From Protula sp. h YS-2021 (taxonomy: Eukaryota > Annelida > Polychaeta > Sabellida > Serpulidae): a DNA stretch of 64,000 nt. A model generated the notes under the pieces. The model saw nothing but the letters and a program-made list of their open reading frames with translations, did no database searches and was not told the origin of the DNA. This document shows positions 51,495-61,913 of this stretch, piece by piece. How positions within the stretch are numbered: the first letter of the stretch is position 1; each line of letters begins with the position of its first letter. The stretch is taken from assembly GCA_949752745.1 (NCBI GenBank), contig OX457031.1:22059642-22123641 (forward strand), given 5' to 3'. The translations under genes and the position numbers were made by a program.

Positions 51495-53700
51495 ATGTCT
51501 CGTATGTCACGAGCGTCTTTCCGGCACCCGTCAAAACGCAAGAGGCCATACAGGCAGCCTGCGGAGCAAGCGAGACCCGGAACACAGTCACAACCCCCTC
51601 CTACCAAGAAGCAGAAGCCAAACAACGGCACCAAGACGGAGGGGCAGTCATCACAACCTAACAGGTAGCAGCCAACCAAAGTACCGCCTAGAGACTCCCT
51701 GGTCTCCTGGCGATACTTTTCTAAACTCAGAAAACTTAGAAAATTTACTAGCCTTGAACGCATCCTTTCCCGTAGGAGGAAGGCTAGGCAAATTTTGGCA
51801 GAAATAGGCGGAAATGGGAGCCCCCCGCCGCGTGGTCAGGTGGTTGAAAGTCGGTTACCCTCTACCGTTCAAGCGGGAGAGGAGGGGCTTTCAGCCATCT
51901 GTCCCTCTGGCCCACGAAGCCCCTCACCACCTTATCACTTCCTACCCACGGGACTCGGGAAGGGATGTTGCCCTAAAAGCAGTACTGGTAAGCCTACAAG
52001 AAAAAATGGCAATAGAGGAAGTGCCAGAAAACCAATCGGTCTTCTTCAGCAGGGTTTTTCTGGTCCCTAAAAAGTCGGGGGGGGGGGGTTGAGGTTGGTC
52101 ATAGATCTGTCAGCCCTAAACGACTTCCTGCAGGCAACCTCTTTTCAAATGGACACCGCTCAGGTCATAAAAGAAGGCTTGCAGGAAGGGATGTGGGGTA
52201 CATCCATAGACCTATCAGACGCCTATCTCCACATCCCGATGCACCGATCAGCGAGAAAGTTTCTAGCCTTTCAAATAGGCCCAAAGCGATTCTGGTTTCG
52301 GGCACTTCCTTTCGGCCTTTCCACGGCCCCATACGTATTCTCAAAAATAATGAAAGTACTCAAAGCATGGGCCAGGTTAGAAGGTATGCTCGTGTTCCAG
52401 TACCTGGACGATTGGCTTCTGGCACACTCAGACAAGGGCACGGTCCACCGCCAAACACTTACACTAGTGCGCAAAGCCTTACAGGTAGGTTTAGTGGTCA
52501 ATCTCCCCAAATCGGAACTGATACCCAAACAAGATATCGTCTTTCTAGGGGAAAGATGGGATCTGGTAAGTGCGAGAGCCTTTCCTACACCAGAGAGACA
52601 ACAAAATATCACGCAAGGCATACGAGGGATCCAGGCAGGGAAAAAGGTAGGACTACATCCCATGGAATCCTTGCTAGGTCTCTTAGTGGCCACAGAGCGT
52701 ACAGTTACCCTGGGCCGTCTACATTACAGACCTTTCCAAAGACAGGTAAGGAGAGCCCTCAGGCAGGGGAGGCACCCGCAGGCAAAAATGACCGTGTCAC
52801 AGTCTGCCCTGGCCTCTCTATTCTGGTGGACCAATCCACAGATCTTAAACGAGGGCACACCCTTCCATCTCCCACCCCCGGAAATAGAGCTCCAAACGGA
52901 TGCATCCCAAGGGGGATGGGGTATACATTGCCAAGGCCAGATGTGGGAGGGCAAATGCCCCCCTCTTTCAAGAAGTACCACATAAATTGGCTGGAACTAC
53001 GGGTCGTTTGGATAGCACTGAACAAGCTACCCGACCGACTCCGAGGCAAGAGTGTTCTATTTCTCCTAGACAACTCAACAGCCGTGGCATATTTGAACAG
53101 GCATGGGGGGACCAGATCCCTCCCTCTATCAATTTTGACATACAAAATCCTGTCTCTAGCCCGTCAATCTCAAATCACCCTCTCGGCGCGACATCTGGCA
53201 GGAAAACTCAATGTGCTGGCCGATTTGGCTTCCAGAGTAGGCCAGGTAATCCACACGGAGTGGTGCCTAGCCCCCCAATCCTTTCAATGGGTCACGAACC
53301 AGTCACCATGGGGGTCTCCCACGCTAGACCTGTGTGCCAACGCAGTAACAACACGTCTACCCAGGTATGTCGCCCCATGCCCGGAACCAAGCAGCGTGGG
53401 CAATATATGCCCTCAGCTGTCCATGGCCACTGCAAGAGGTACTCTATGCCTTTCCGCCTCAGGTAATTCTCTCGCAGGTACTACAACGGATTCTGGACCT
53501 GGGCCCACGAGCCCTACTACTGGTTGCCCCACGGATGCCGGAGGCCCCTTGGTTTTCCTTGCTCCTCAGGTGCAAGATAGTCAAGACGACTCCAATCCCG
53601 TGCCACAGAGAGATCCTATTCCAACCCCATTGGCAACACTTTCACCCATCCCCTCACCTATTGAACCTACACCTGTGGTGCCTGACCAGTCCTTCTTAAA
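51495..53700 (+). pseudogene. DIRS ORF2: reverse transcriptase, RNase H and methyltransferase-like region
   Basis: It starts with a short basic ORF (51495-51666, Lys/Arg/Pro/Gln-rich, ends in TAG). The polymerase frame runs from about 51770, with an in-frame TAG just before 'AEMGAPRRV', to a 12-G run at 52077-52088 that shifts the frame inside the motif 'PKKSGG..LVIDLSALN'. RT motif A is 'IDLSDAYLHIPM' (Asp at 52209), motif B 'LPFGLSTAP' and motif C 'YLDD' (52401-52412), so the catalytic aspartates are kept. RNase H begins at 'ELQTDASQGGWG', shifts at a C run near 52960 and continues with 'NWLELRVVW', 'FLLDNSTAVAYLN' and 'ARHLAGKLNVLADLASR'. The segment after it ('PTLDLCANAVTTRLPRYVAP', then in another frame 'LYAFPPQVILSQVLQRI' and 'LLLVAPRMPEAPW') is the methyltransferase-like region usual in DIRS. 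Broken by at least five lesions. Confidence 0.85.
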
Positions 53701-54613
53701 GAAGAAGGGCTTCTCACAGAGAATAGTAGATAAAATAGTAAACAGTCATAAACAATCTACGGCCAAGGTGTACAGGTCTCAATGGAATAAATTCGCATCC
53801 TGGTGTAATAAGTCTAAGCTAGACCCATTCTAGGCCTCTCCATCGGTGATAGCAGACTTTTTAGACCACCTGTTCACAAACGAAGGTTTAAAGGTAAGCT
53901 CCATTGAAGGTTACAGAGCAGGCATAGGTTCCAGGCTCAAGGCCTCTAAGGGCTACGATCCGGGGGATGACATATCTGTCTCGCAATTGATTCGTCATTT
54001 CAAGGTAAACTCTCCCCTAGCCCGTCAACCGTAGCACAATGAATCTCTCCCTAGTACTGAGGTACCTTCAACGCCCAGACAAAAATATCACCCTCGTCCC
54101 TAGGGCCGGCTTTATGGGCAAAACCCACATCATTACTCATGGGATGGGCACCTTTAGTCACATTTACTTACCATCCCTACCAGAGGAGCAGACCACCGAG
54201 GACTTAGTCTCCTTGTGTCCCGTCAAAGCCTTACGCCGTTACTTAGAACTTTCAGAAGTATATAGGTCAGAAAATTAGAAAGCCCTTATTATCTCCTATA
54301 TGCCCAAGTTCAATAAGGACCTCTCTAAGCAATCTATTTCCAACTACATTAAAGGGGTCATTATGACAGCGTATGACGAAGCACAGTCAGACACAGCCCT
54401 GCAGTCAGAGTTAAAAGTAAAAGCCCATCAAGTCAGGCAAACTCGCTTAGAGCCTTACGTAATGTGTTGTTGTCAGATATACTTAAAACAGGTTGCTGGG
54501 CGTCTCCCAATTCTTTCGTCAAGTATTATCTTAAAGACTTCTCCCAAGATGAACTATCAGGCCTCTATTCTTTGGGCCCATTCATTGCTGCGGAGACGAC
54601 CATTACTAACTAA
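53690..54613 (+). pseudogene. DIRS tyrosine recombinase, inactivated
   Basis: The N-terminal SAM-like part ('KKGFSQRIVDKIVNSHKQST', 'YRSQWNKFASWC') is interrupted by an in-frame TAG at 53831, then goes on with 'IADFLDHLFTNEGLKVSSIE' to 54034. A frameshift leads to 'NLSLVLRYLQRP', which joins directly to 'DKNITLVPRAGFMGKTH'. Compared with the family, about 45 residues including the first catalytic arginine seem to be deleted here. 'SLCPVKALRRYLE' follows, a TAG at 54276, then 'SKQSISNYIKGVI', the catalytic H-x-x-R as 'HQVR' at about 54425, a one-base shift, and 'LLSDILKTGCWASPNSF' with 'YYLKD' carrying the presumed nucleophilic tyrosine. It ends at TAA 54611-54613. The deletion claim rests on remembered family structure. 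Confidence 0.8.
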
Positions 54614-55728
54614 TTGTCATTCTGTTACAGATCGCCCACTCCCAGACCCAAAGGCAAGGGCAAACAAAAGGGAGGCTATGTCAAGAACCGTGCGACCAAC
54701 CACTTCAAACCCAAGAAATAGTCGGTGCACTACCTAATAAGACATATCCCTCGTTCAACTCTACCGACTTTACGTCGTCGGCTACTGTATAGACAGTCGG
54801 ACTTTTTCGTACTCTTATTTTCTAGTTATCCGAGAATCGGTTCAGTTTTCATAAGGTCACTGTGACCCACACCAGGACCTCAGCAACTTCAGAGTGTTTC
54901 TTTGACTCAAAGAAAGAGGGGGGGGGAAGATACGCAGTTCTCCCCGGCCCTGCGTCCCCGCAGTCCCGGGCCGTACTGAGAGCCCAGAGGCCATCAAGGG
55001 TCTGTGTCACAGTGACCATGTGACCAAGGCCCATAGTACCGTTATGGGCTTAGATGTAAAATCAGCAGTATTTAGTGATTTTTATCACTAGGATTGTTTC
55101 CAATCCAAGTTTCTGAGTGTTCTAAAGCTTTTAGTCATGTAATTTCTCGAAATTGCCAGTCAATTTCACTAAAATTTTAAGTTTTAAGTGGTAATGTTTT
55201 AGGGCAGCTCTAACATTTACCCAGGTTCTCAGAACTTTAGCATGCTTTTGTAAGACACAGGCACTTGTAATTATACTGTGTCAAGTTTTAGTTTTCACGG
55301 TAGCCTTTACAAGGTTACGATCCTTTTGTTAAGAAAGAAAAACAATAAATCAGTATTATTGTTACCTTCTTCTCAGAGCTTAGAGTATCTCAGGTCGGGA
55401 TCCATCCGGTGGGAGGTAGGAGGGCGATGGTAAAGGATACTCAGTCAGTCTGCATAAAGTTTATTCAGACTTTTATGACACCGTTACTCAAGAATCACCA
55501 TTTGTTGTCAGATCCCTTCATGGGCTAGGAGGGTTACCCTCCTTGACCCTATCAGGGTTTTTTGGAAAGCAAATAAAGCAAGCTTTCTTAGATTTGGGAT
55601 TTTATTTATCTTCAATTCTATCCCATCTAATGAGTTTTATTTCGCAAACTCTTTCGAGTATTTGCAATTCGCGACCTTTTTCGCGCAATTTCTCTAGAAT
55701 AGCAGGCTCCCCTGCTCCGGACTTTAGT
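54614..55728 (+). other. 3' untranslated region of the DIRS element
   Basis: About 1.1 kb with no open frame of note between the recombinase and the internal complementary region. It includes an A/G-rich run and 9-G tract near 54911-54927 and a tract with 'tttcgcaaactctttcgagt' near 55640. Confidence 0.6.
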
Positions 55729-55843
55729 CCCATCTAAAAGTGGAGATAAGCGAATTCTAAGCTTTTGCGAAGTAAAACTAACTTTTTATTTCGTAAAACG
55801 AGCTTTTACGAGTAAAAGCGCAATTCGCGTTCTCCACTTTTAG
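55729..55843 (+). repeat. internal complementary region of the DIRS element
   Basis: 55729-55777 is the reverse complement of the left outer end (48187-48235). 55778-55843 is nearly the reverse complement of the right outer end (about 56063-56129). The junction falls in 'gtaaaactaac'. This is the template that, in the DIRS model, aligns the two ends of the RNA or cDNA for circularisation. Confidence 0.85.
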
Positions 55844-55879
55844 CCTATCTTCCCTCCCATCCAGCCCCTACAAGCCTGG

Positions 55880-56131
55880 GTGAGTTGACGCCACCTATTT
55901 TTGGGCTTAAAGGGAATGATTGACAGCTTCAGTGACGTAGCACTTTGTGTTATCTGCATTCTCATTGGCTGGCTGGATGAAAGGCGGGATAGGGTTCATT
56001 CTATTTGCGTGAAAAAGTTTCTTTTTCTTTTGTGTGGTAAATCTAACCAAAGGGAAACCCATCTAAAAGTGGAGATAGGCGAATTGCGCATTTACTCGTA
56101 AAAGCTCGTTTTACGAAATAAAACGTTAGTT
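55880..56131 (-). repeat. right inverted terminal repeat of the DIRS element
   Basis: The inverse of 48187-48396 with small differences. The outer end is 'tacgaaataaaacgttagtt', and the last few bases are ambiguous because of a T run. Confidence 0.85.
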
Positions 56132-56286
56132 TAAATCGTTTAGAAATAGAAAAGTTAAAAATGCTGTCATTGTTATTACAATATTTATTTTCAACCAGCA
56201 TTCCGGGTCTGGTGGAATAAAATCTGTACGCCGTTGTCATACAAAATTGTCACAGCAAACATCGCTTTTCTTGGCCTGGAGTGTTT

Positions 56287-56462
56287 ATTCTGCTCTGTCC
56301 CTATATTTAAGGATGTCCTTATTCTTGAGATAAGATCGTTCATCCTTAATTTTCATCCTTATTTTTAAAAGACTTTTTTAAGTTTGAGGATAGAGCAGAA
56401 TAGCTTTTTTATCCTTATTTTTAAAAATAAGGACATCCTTAAAAATAAGGACAGAGCAGAAT
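56287..56462. mobile_element. 176-bp palindromic MITE, copy 1
   Basis: Starts 'attctgctctgtccctatat' and ends with its near-perfect inverse '...aataaggacagagcagaat'. The inverted repeats extend about 43 bp ('ttaaggatgtccttatt' inside each), with further inverted words towards the middle, so the whole unit can fold into one long hairpin. It has no coding capacity. Confidence 0.75.
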
Positions 56463-56555
56463 GCCACTCATGCTGAATAATCACATGTGGCTGGCATTAG
56501 AAAGCAACGATCTTGGATATTTATGGGTCCATATTAACTCAAAATTACATATACA

Positions 56556-56748
56556 AAGCCCATCAAGTCAGGCAAACTCGCTTAGAGCCTTACGTAATGT
56601 GTTGTTGTCAGATATACTTAAAACAGGTTGCTGGGCGTCTCCCAATTCTTTCGCCAAGTATTATCTTAAAGACTTCTCCCAAGATGAACTATCAGGCCTC
56701 TATTCTTTGGGCCCATTCATTGCTGCGGAGACGACCATTACTAACTAA
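56556..56748 (+). pseudogene. duplicated C-terminal fragment of the DIRS recombinase
   Basis: In unit 2 of the tandem duplication only the end of the recombinase is present ('SLRALRNVLLSDILKTGCWA' to 'AAETTITN'). It is fused in frame to unrelated upstream sequence from the flank, giving a 95-codon open frame from 56461. A product of the duplication, not a gene. Confidence 0.85.
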
Positions 56749-57863
56749 TTGTCATTCTGTTACAGATCGCCCACTCCCAGACCCAAAGGCAAGGGCAAAC
56801 AAAAGGGAGGCTATGTCAAGAACCGTGCGACCAACCACTTCAAACCCAAGAAATAGTCGGTGCACTACCTAATAAGACATATCCCTCGTTCAACTCTACC
56901 GACTTTACGTCGTCGGCTACTGTATAGACAGTCGGACTTTTTCGTACTCTTATTTTCTAGTTATCCGAGAATCGGTTCAGTTTTCATAAGGTCACTGTGA
57001 CCCACACCAGGACCTCAGCAACTTCAGAGTGTTTCTTTGACTCAAAGAAAGAGGGGGGGGGAAGATACGCAGTTCTCCCCGGCCCTGCGTCCCCGCAGTC
57101 CCGGGCCGTACTGAGAGCCCAGAGGCCATCAAGGGTCTGTGTCACAGTGACCATGTGACCAAGGCCCATAGTACCGTTATGGGCTTAGATGTAAAATCAG
57201 CAGTATTTAGTGATTTTTATCACTAGGATTGTTTCCAATCCAAGTTTCTGAGTGTTCTAAAGCTTTTAGTCATGTAATTTCTCGAAATTGCCAGTCAATT
57301 TCACTAAAATTTTAAGTTTTAAGTGGTAATGTTTTAGGGCAGCTCTAACATTTACCCAGGTTCTCAGAACTTTAGCATGCTTTTGTAAGACACAGGCACT
57401 TGTAATTATACTGTGTCAAGTTTTAGTTTTCACGGTAGCCTTTACAAGGTTACGATCCTTTTGTTAAGAAAGAAAAACAATAAATCAGTATTATTGTTAC
57501 CTTCTTCTCAGAGCTTAGAGTATCTCAGGTCGGGATCCATCCGGTGGGAGGTAGGAGGGCGATGGTAAAGGATACTCAGTCAGTCTGCATAAAGTTTATT
57601 CAGACTTTTATGACACCGTTACTCAAGAATCACCATTTGTTGTCAGATCCCTTCATGGGCTAGGAGGGTTACCCTCCTTGACCCTATCAGGGTTTTTTGG
57701 AAAGCAAATAAAGCAAGCTTTCTTAGATTTGGGATTTTATTTATCTTCAATTCTATCCCATCTAATGAGTTTTATTTCGCAAACTCTTTCGAGTATTTGC
57801 AATTCGCGACCTTTTTCGCGCAATTTCTCTAGAATAGCAGGCTCCCCTGCTCCGGACTTTAGT

Positions 57864-58266
57864 CCCATCTAAAAGTGGAGATAAGCGAATTCTAAGCTTT
57901 TGCGAAGTAAAACTAACTTTTTATTTCGTAAAACGAGCTTTTACGAGTAAAAGCGCAATTCGCGTTCTCCACTTTTAGCCTATCTTCCCTCCCATCCAGC
58001 CCCTACAAGCCTGGGTGAGTTGACGCCACCTATTTTTGGGCTTAAAGGGAATGATTGACAGCTTCAGTGACGTAGCACTTTGTGTTATCTGCATTCTCAT
58101 TGGCTGGCTGGATGAAAGGCGGGATAGGGTTCATTCTATTTGCGTGAAAAAGTTTCTTTTTCTTTTGTGTGGTAAATCTAACCAAAGGGAAACCCATCTA
58201 AAAGTGGAGATAGGCGAATTGCGCATTTACTCGTAAAAGCTCGTTTTACGAAATAAAACGTTAGTT
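57864..58266. repeat. second copy of DIRS internal complementary region and right terminus
   Basis: Internal complementary region at 57864-57978 and right terminal repeat at about 58015-58266, identical to the first copies as far as I could compare. Confidence 0.9.
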
Positions 58267-58421
58267 TAAATCGTTTAGAAATAGAAAAGTTAAAAATGCT
58301 GTCATTGTTATTACAATATTTATTTTCAACCAGCATTCCGGGTCTGGTGGAATAAAATCTGTACGCCGTTGTCATACAAAATTGTCACAGCAAACATCGC
58401 TTTTCTTGGCCTGGAGTGTTT

Positions 58422-58597
58422 ATTCTGCTCTGTCCCTATATTTAAGGATGTCCTTATTCTTGAGATAAGATCGTTCATCCTTAATTTTCATCCTTATTTT
58501 TAAAAGACTTTTTTAAGTTTGAGGATAGAGCAGAATAGCTTTTTTATCCTTATTTTTAAAAATAAGGACATCCTTAAAAATAAGGACAGAGCAGAAT
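58422..58597. mobile_element. palindromic MITE, copy 2
   Basis: The tandem-duplication copy of the MITE at 56287-56462. Confidence 0.75.
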
Positions 58598-58690
58598 GCC
58601 ACTCATGCTGAATAATCACATGTGGCTGGCATTAGAAAGCAACGATCTTGGATATTTATGGGTCCATATTAACTCAAAATTACATATACA

Positions 58691-59325
58691 TATGTGCCAT
58701 ATATTCCAAACGGTCAAAAAATGTGCTCAAAATCGCTCTATATCTAACCATTTTCGAGTATGAGCCTTGCTATTGTTATCGGTACACGAAGTCATGTGAC
58801 CTTTGGCCTTTACCCTCAAGGTCAAGATTTAGAATGCAGGGTTGCCCCCTAGTGAATACGTTCATGCATTCAAACTGGGAATTAAGCGCTTTTTATGGTC
58901 ATTTTTTATGATAAATAGGCGTTTTGAAAAATATTTTGACCTCACTTTGACCTTGACAGTTGAGGTCAAAATCAAAAATGTTTGCGGTTTCGCTGAGACT
59001 TCATGATGGTCTATAAGTGTACCAAAATATGAAGCTCCGCTGACTCAAGGCCTAGAGTTTTCTGGAAACCATTTTGTAGAAACAATAACTTTTATCTCAA
59101 TTAATTTAACCTTGACCTTGACCGTTGAGGTAACAAATGGAGATTTACCAAGACCTTGTCATTCTCTGCCTATGTGTCAAATTTCGTCTTCCTCCGTCAA
59201 AGAGAATAGGAGGAGTTTTCTGGAAACCATAAAAACGAAAAAAATTAAAAGAAAAAATGAGAAAAAAGGGCGGAAAATTCCAGAAAAGCTACAAACTTAT
59301 TCGAAGTTGCAAAAGAACTTTGCAA
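58691..59325. repeat. third copy of the satellite monomer plus tail
   Basis: One partial monomer ('caaaatcgctctatatctaa', about 58729) is followed by the same tail as at 36.55-37.10 kb: 'ctcaaggtcaagatt', 'aataggcgttttgaaaaata', 'gacctcactttgaccttgac', 'gtctataagtgtaccaaaat', 'gagttttctggaaacca'. Confidence 0.85.
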
Positions 59326-60589
59326 CTGGGAAATATGACAGAAGTGAGGCACATAATAAAGTAATACATCATTAGATGTTTGCAGAATATTATCCGTCGG
59401 GCTCAGTTCGTACCCCCATCCCCCCCACCCCCCATCCGCCGGCTTCAAAAATAACATTCTGCAGATATAGAATGAATCATCACTGTTATGTTAAACGAGG
59501 TTGGAGCATTTTTCAATGGTACCGCGGAGGCTTGAATTCTGTATCCAAAAGTGAATTTAAAATTATAAAATAATACGAAAAAGAAAAAAAAAGCAAAAAG
59601 GGTATAGTAACATAAAGAAGAGTAAATAAGACCTATCCATTTTTTAAATATTTTTGAATCTCACTGCGCTGCTGAAAGATGTGGGTCACAGTAGATTGGT
59701 CTTCTGTGTAAAAAAATAATCTACTGTGACCTACTTTCACTGTAGTTTCGTCGTTTGTAATCTACTGTGTTCTACTGAAGAACACCCCAAGCGTACGCAT
59801 AATTTAAATCGGCTTAAAACTTCGGAATGTCTGCAGTTTGCCATCTTTTCCCATGGATACAGAGTTGGGCTATCCACCTGCATACTGGTTGTCATGCTTG
59901 TCTATGACTTTTTAAAACGACTCTTTACCATGTTTAAAGTACCCCCCCCCCCTCGCTCTTTTATCCGAAGACGTAAACTTTGTAAATTTCTGTCCCTAAA
60001 GGCGCAGAAAATAAAACGCACACGTCACTGGGAATCGGACCGCAATTGTTTACTTCCTGGTAGTTGATAAACAAAAGGCAGATTGGAAAACGGTAGTTGC
60101 GCAGCAGATGGTGCTGAGTTTTGATCATTTTGAAACTAGACGCTTGGGCGCAAGAGTGCAGTTCAGAAACAGCCCCCCTCCTTCTCCGTGTGAGAAGATC
60201 GGAGTACTAAGCGAAACTTACTTCGCCCCCTTTTTAATAAAATTACCTCATTTCTTTGTCTGTGTGTGTATGTGTGTGTGTTTGTTTCTGTTTTGATGGC
60301 ACGGCAACACGGGATCATAGGTTGGCTTTTTCAATGCAGGTATACTTCCGCTTCAGTTATGTGTGTGGTTATGTGAGTTAGCAACTCAGTGTACTTGGAA
60401 GTAAAGACGGAGAGGCTACATTTGGGGGTTGTTCCCGGATATAAATATCTATGTGTACTTTATTGTAAGATTCTATATTAATAAAAGGATATTAAAACTA
60501 TTCAAATGGAATGTGGTTCGACGGGAACAAACAAACTCAGAAAAAGGAAACGTGGCATTCTGGTGAAAGCGTGTAGTGTCGTTTTTCAG
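59326..60589. other. non-coding stretch
   Basis: Near 59674-59772, 'ctgtgacctactttcactgt', 'agtagattgg' and 'aatctactgtg' words make a small set of direct and inverted repeats. C runs at 59417-59435 and 59941-59951. The 113-codon frame at 59726-60067 has no recognisable domain. No gene recognised. Confidence 0.45.
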
Positions 60590-60910
60590 CGACGATGTAA
60601 GATTAACGACGTCGAACAGATTCACAACACACCGTAAAGTCTGGTTGTAATTTGGTGATGATGGTCGCGACTGTTGCGTGCTTTTGTTGTGTCGTGCTTT
60701 TGCTGTTCCGTGTAACGGGCCTGTTGCACGGAACAAGAAAAGCAAGTTTGCACATCGTCGCCTCCCCGACGTCTCTACAACATCAGGAGACAGGAGTTGT
60801 TTCGACATCCATCTGCACCTTTTACGTAGACATGTTGTTTCAACTTACATAAACAAATCAAATCTGAGGTTGACTGAGACGTCTATCCCAAGAAACCTCG
60901 CCATGTTTAC
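60590..60910 (+). repeat. GACGTC-rich element, copy I
   Basis: Contains 'taacgacgtcgaac', 'tccccgacgtctctacaaca' and 'tgagacgtctatcc', with the terminus degraded to 'tgtttactgagaa' at 60904. It is the best-preserved 'cgacgtct(c/a)tacaac' block outside copies C-G. Confidence 0.55.
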
Positions 60911-61913
60911 TGAGAAGGTACGCAATAGGGCAGATGGGGGGGGGGGGGGTACTTTCATAAAACAGTCCGAGTTTCCACTAAGAATTAAGGCAAATTGTTT
61001 TGAAGTGCAGTTTGCGTCAAACAAAAGAGATTTAAAACTTGTGCATGTACTATTTGAGTGTTAAGGTGTGCATAGTTCATGTACTGTTGATTGCTGTAAG
61101 TGTCAACATTTTCCTAAATAATATAATGTATTATAAAATACAATTTGGCGTAATGTGCTAAGAAGCCATTCAGGGACATGATTGGTAACTAATATGTGGT
61201 TGACCCCCCCCCCCCCCCCCTCCCCCGGACCAGTCTAACTCCCACTCCCAACTTTGGGAAGTCGAACACTGGGAAAATTATGGTCAGTGCGACTGAACTA
61301 AAAATGAACCCATAATAACTTATTGCACAATACTTTGGTGATGTACTTACTCCCCAGGGGGGAGGTTACTTAATTGGTATCTTATGTGTTACCATTCGTA
61401 TCCAAAAAACACGGAGAAAGAGAATAATTTTGAAGCCAGACGTGGGCCGCGCGGAGTGTCAATTCTGTAAAAAAGAATGGAGGTGGTATTTTTCGATCTG
61501 CGTTTCCTATAAAAAGGGGCTATTTCGGAATTTCATTCCCCGTTTGGTGAAGAAAGGGGATATTATTTAAAAATTAACGCTCTGCGTTTGGGGGTAGTTT
61601 TAAAAAGTCATGGGCACGTATGGTACCCAGTTAGTACATGAGTATCCCCCCCCCCACCGGATTTACGGTGGTGTTTTGCATGTGATTCATTTATTAATCA
61701 TTCATTTGTTTACTTGTGCATGCTGCTTTCGGATCAACATCAATATCTTATAACCAATGTTTAAAATTGGGCACAAAAATTTTCCAAATGTTCATGGTTT
61801 TAGCAGCTAAAGTTATAAAACTCAGTTATTTAGCACGAGACGCTCCACAGTACAACATCTTTGGGATCATTAATTCATTAACTAATTGCACTACATGCAA
61901 TTAAGAATGAACA
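60911..61913. other. non-coding stretch upstream of the receptor-like gene
   Basis: Has long G (60936-60949) and C (61205-61220) homopolymers and a repeat related to 40350-40460. It may include a promoter and 5' untranslated exon for the gene that starts at 61914, but I cannot place one. Confidence 0.4.

Larger units (their letters stand above)
48187..56131 (+). mobile_element. DIRS-class tyrosine-recombinase retrotransposon, nearly complete, inactive
   Basis: The element has inverted terminal repeats (left 48187-48387, right about 55880-56131). Its internal complementary region (55729-55843) has a first half that is the exact reverse complement of the left outer end and a second half complementary to the right outer end. 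That is the defining DIRS architecture, which allows a circular intermediate. Between the termini, in order, are a Gag-like ORF, reverse transcriptase, RNase H, a methyltransferase-like segment and a tyrosine recombinase. At least eight stops or frameshifts and one deletion make it non-functional. No target duplication is expected for the class. It is richer in GC than its surroundings. Confidence 0.85.
54421..58690 (+). repeat. 2,135-bp tandem duplication (two units)
   Basis: Unit 1 is 54421-56555 and unit 2 is 56556-58690. Every landmark recurs at +2,135 (recombinase tail, untranslated region, internal complementary region, right terminal repeat, palindromic MITE). I saw one difference (t/c at about 54525 against 56660). 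The unit starts inside the recombinase at 'aagcccatcaagtc' and ends 424 bp beyond the DIRS element, so it arose after the insertion. Confidence 0.95.

Noticed and set aside
54849..55034. 61-codon minus-strand frame identical at 56984-57169
   Set aside because: Identity is due to the 2,135-bp tandem duplication.
61205..61220. Long C run as a biological feature
   Set aside because: Homopolymers of this kind recur (60936, 61205, 52077) and may be slippage or assembly noise.
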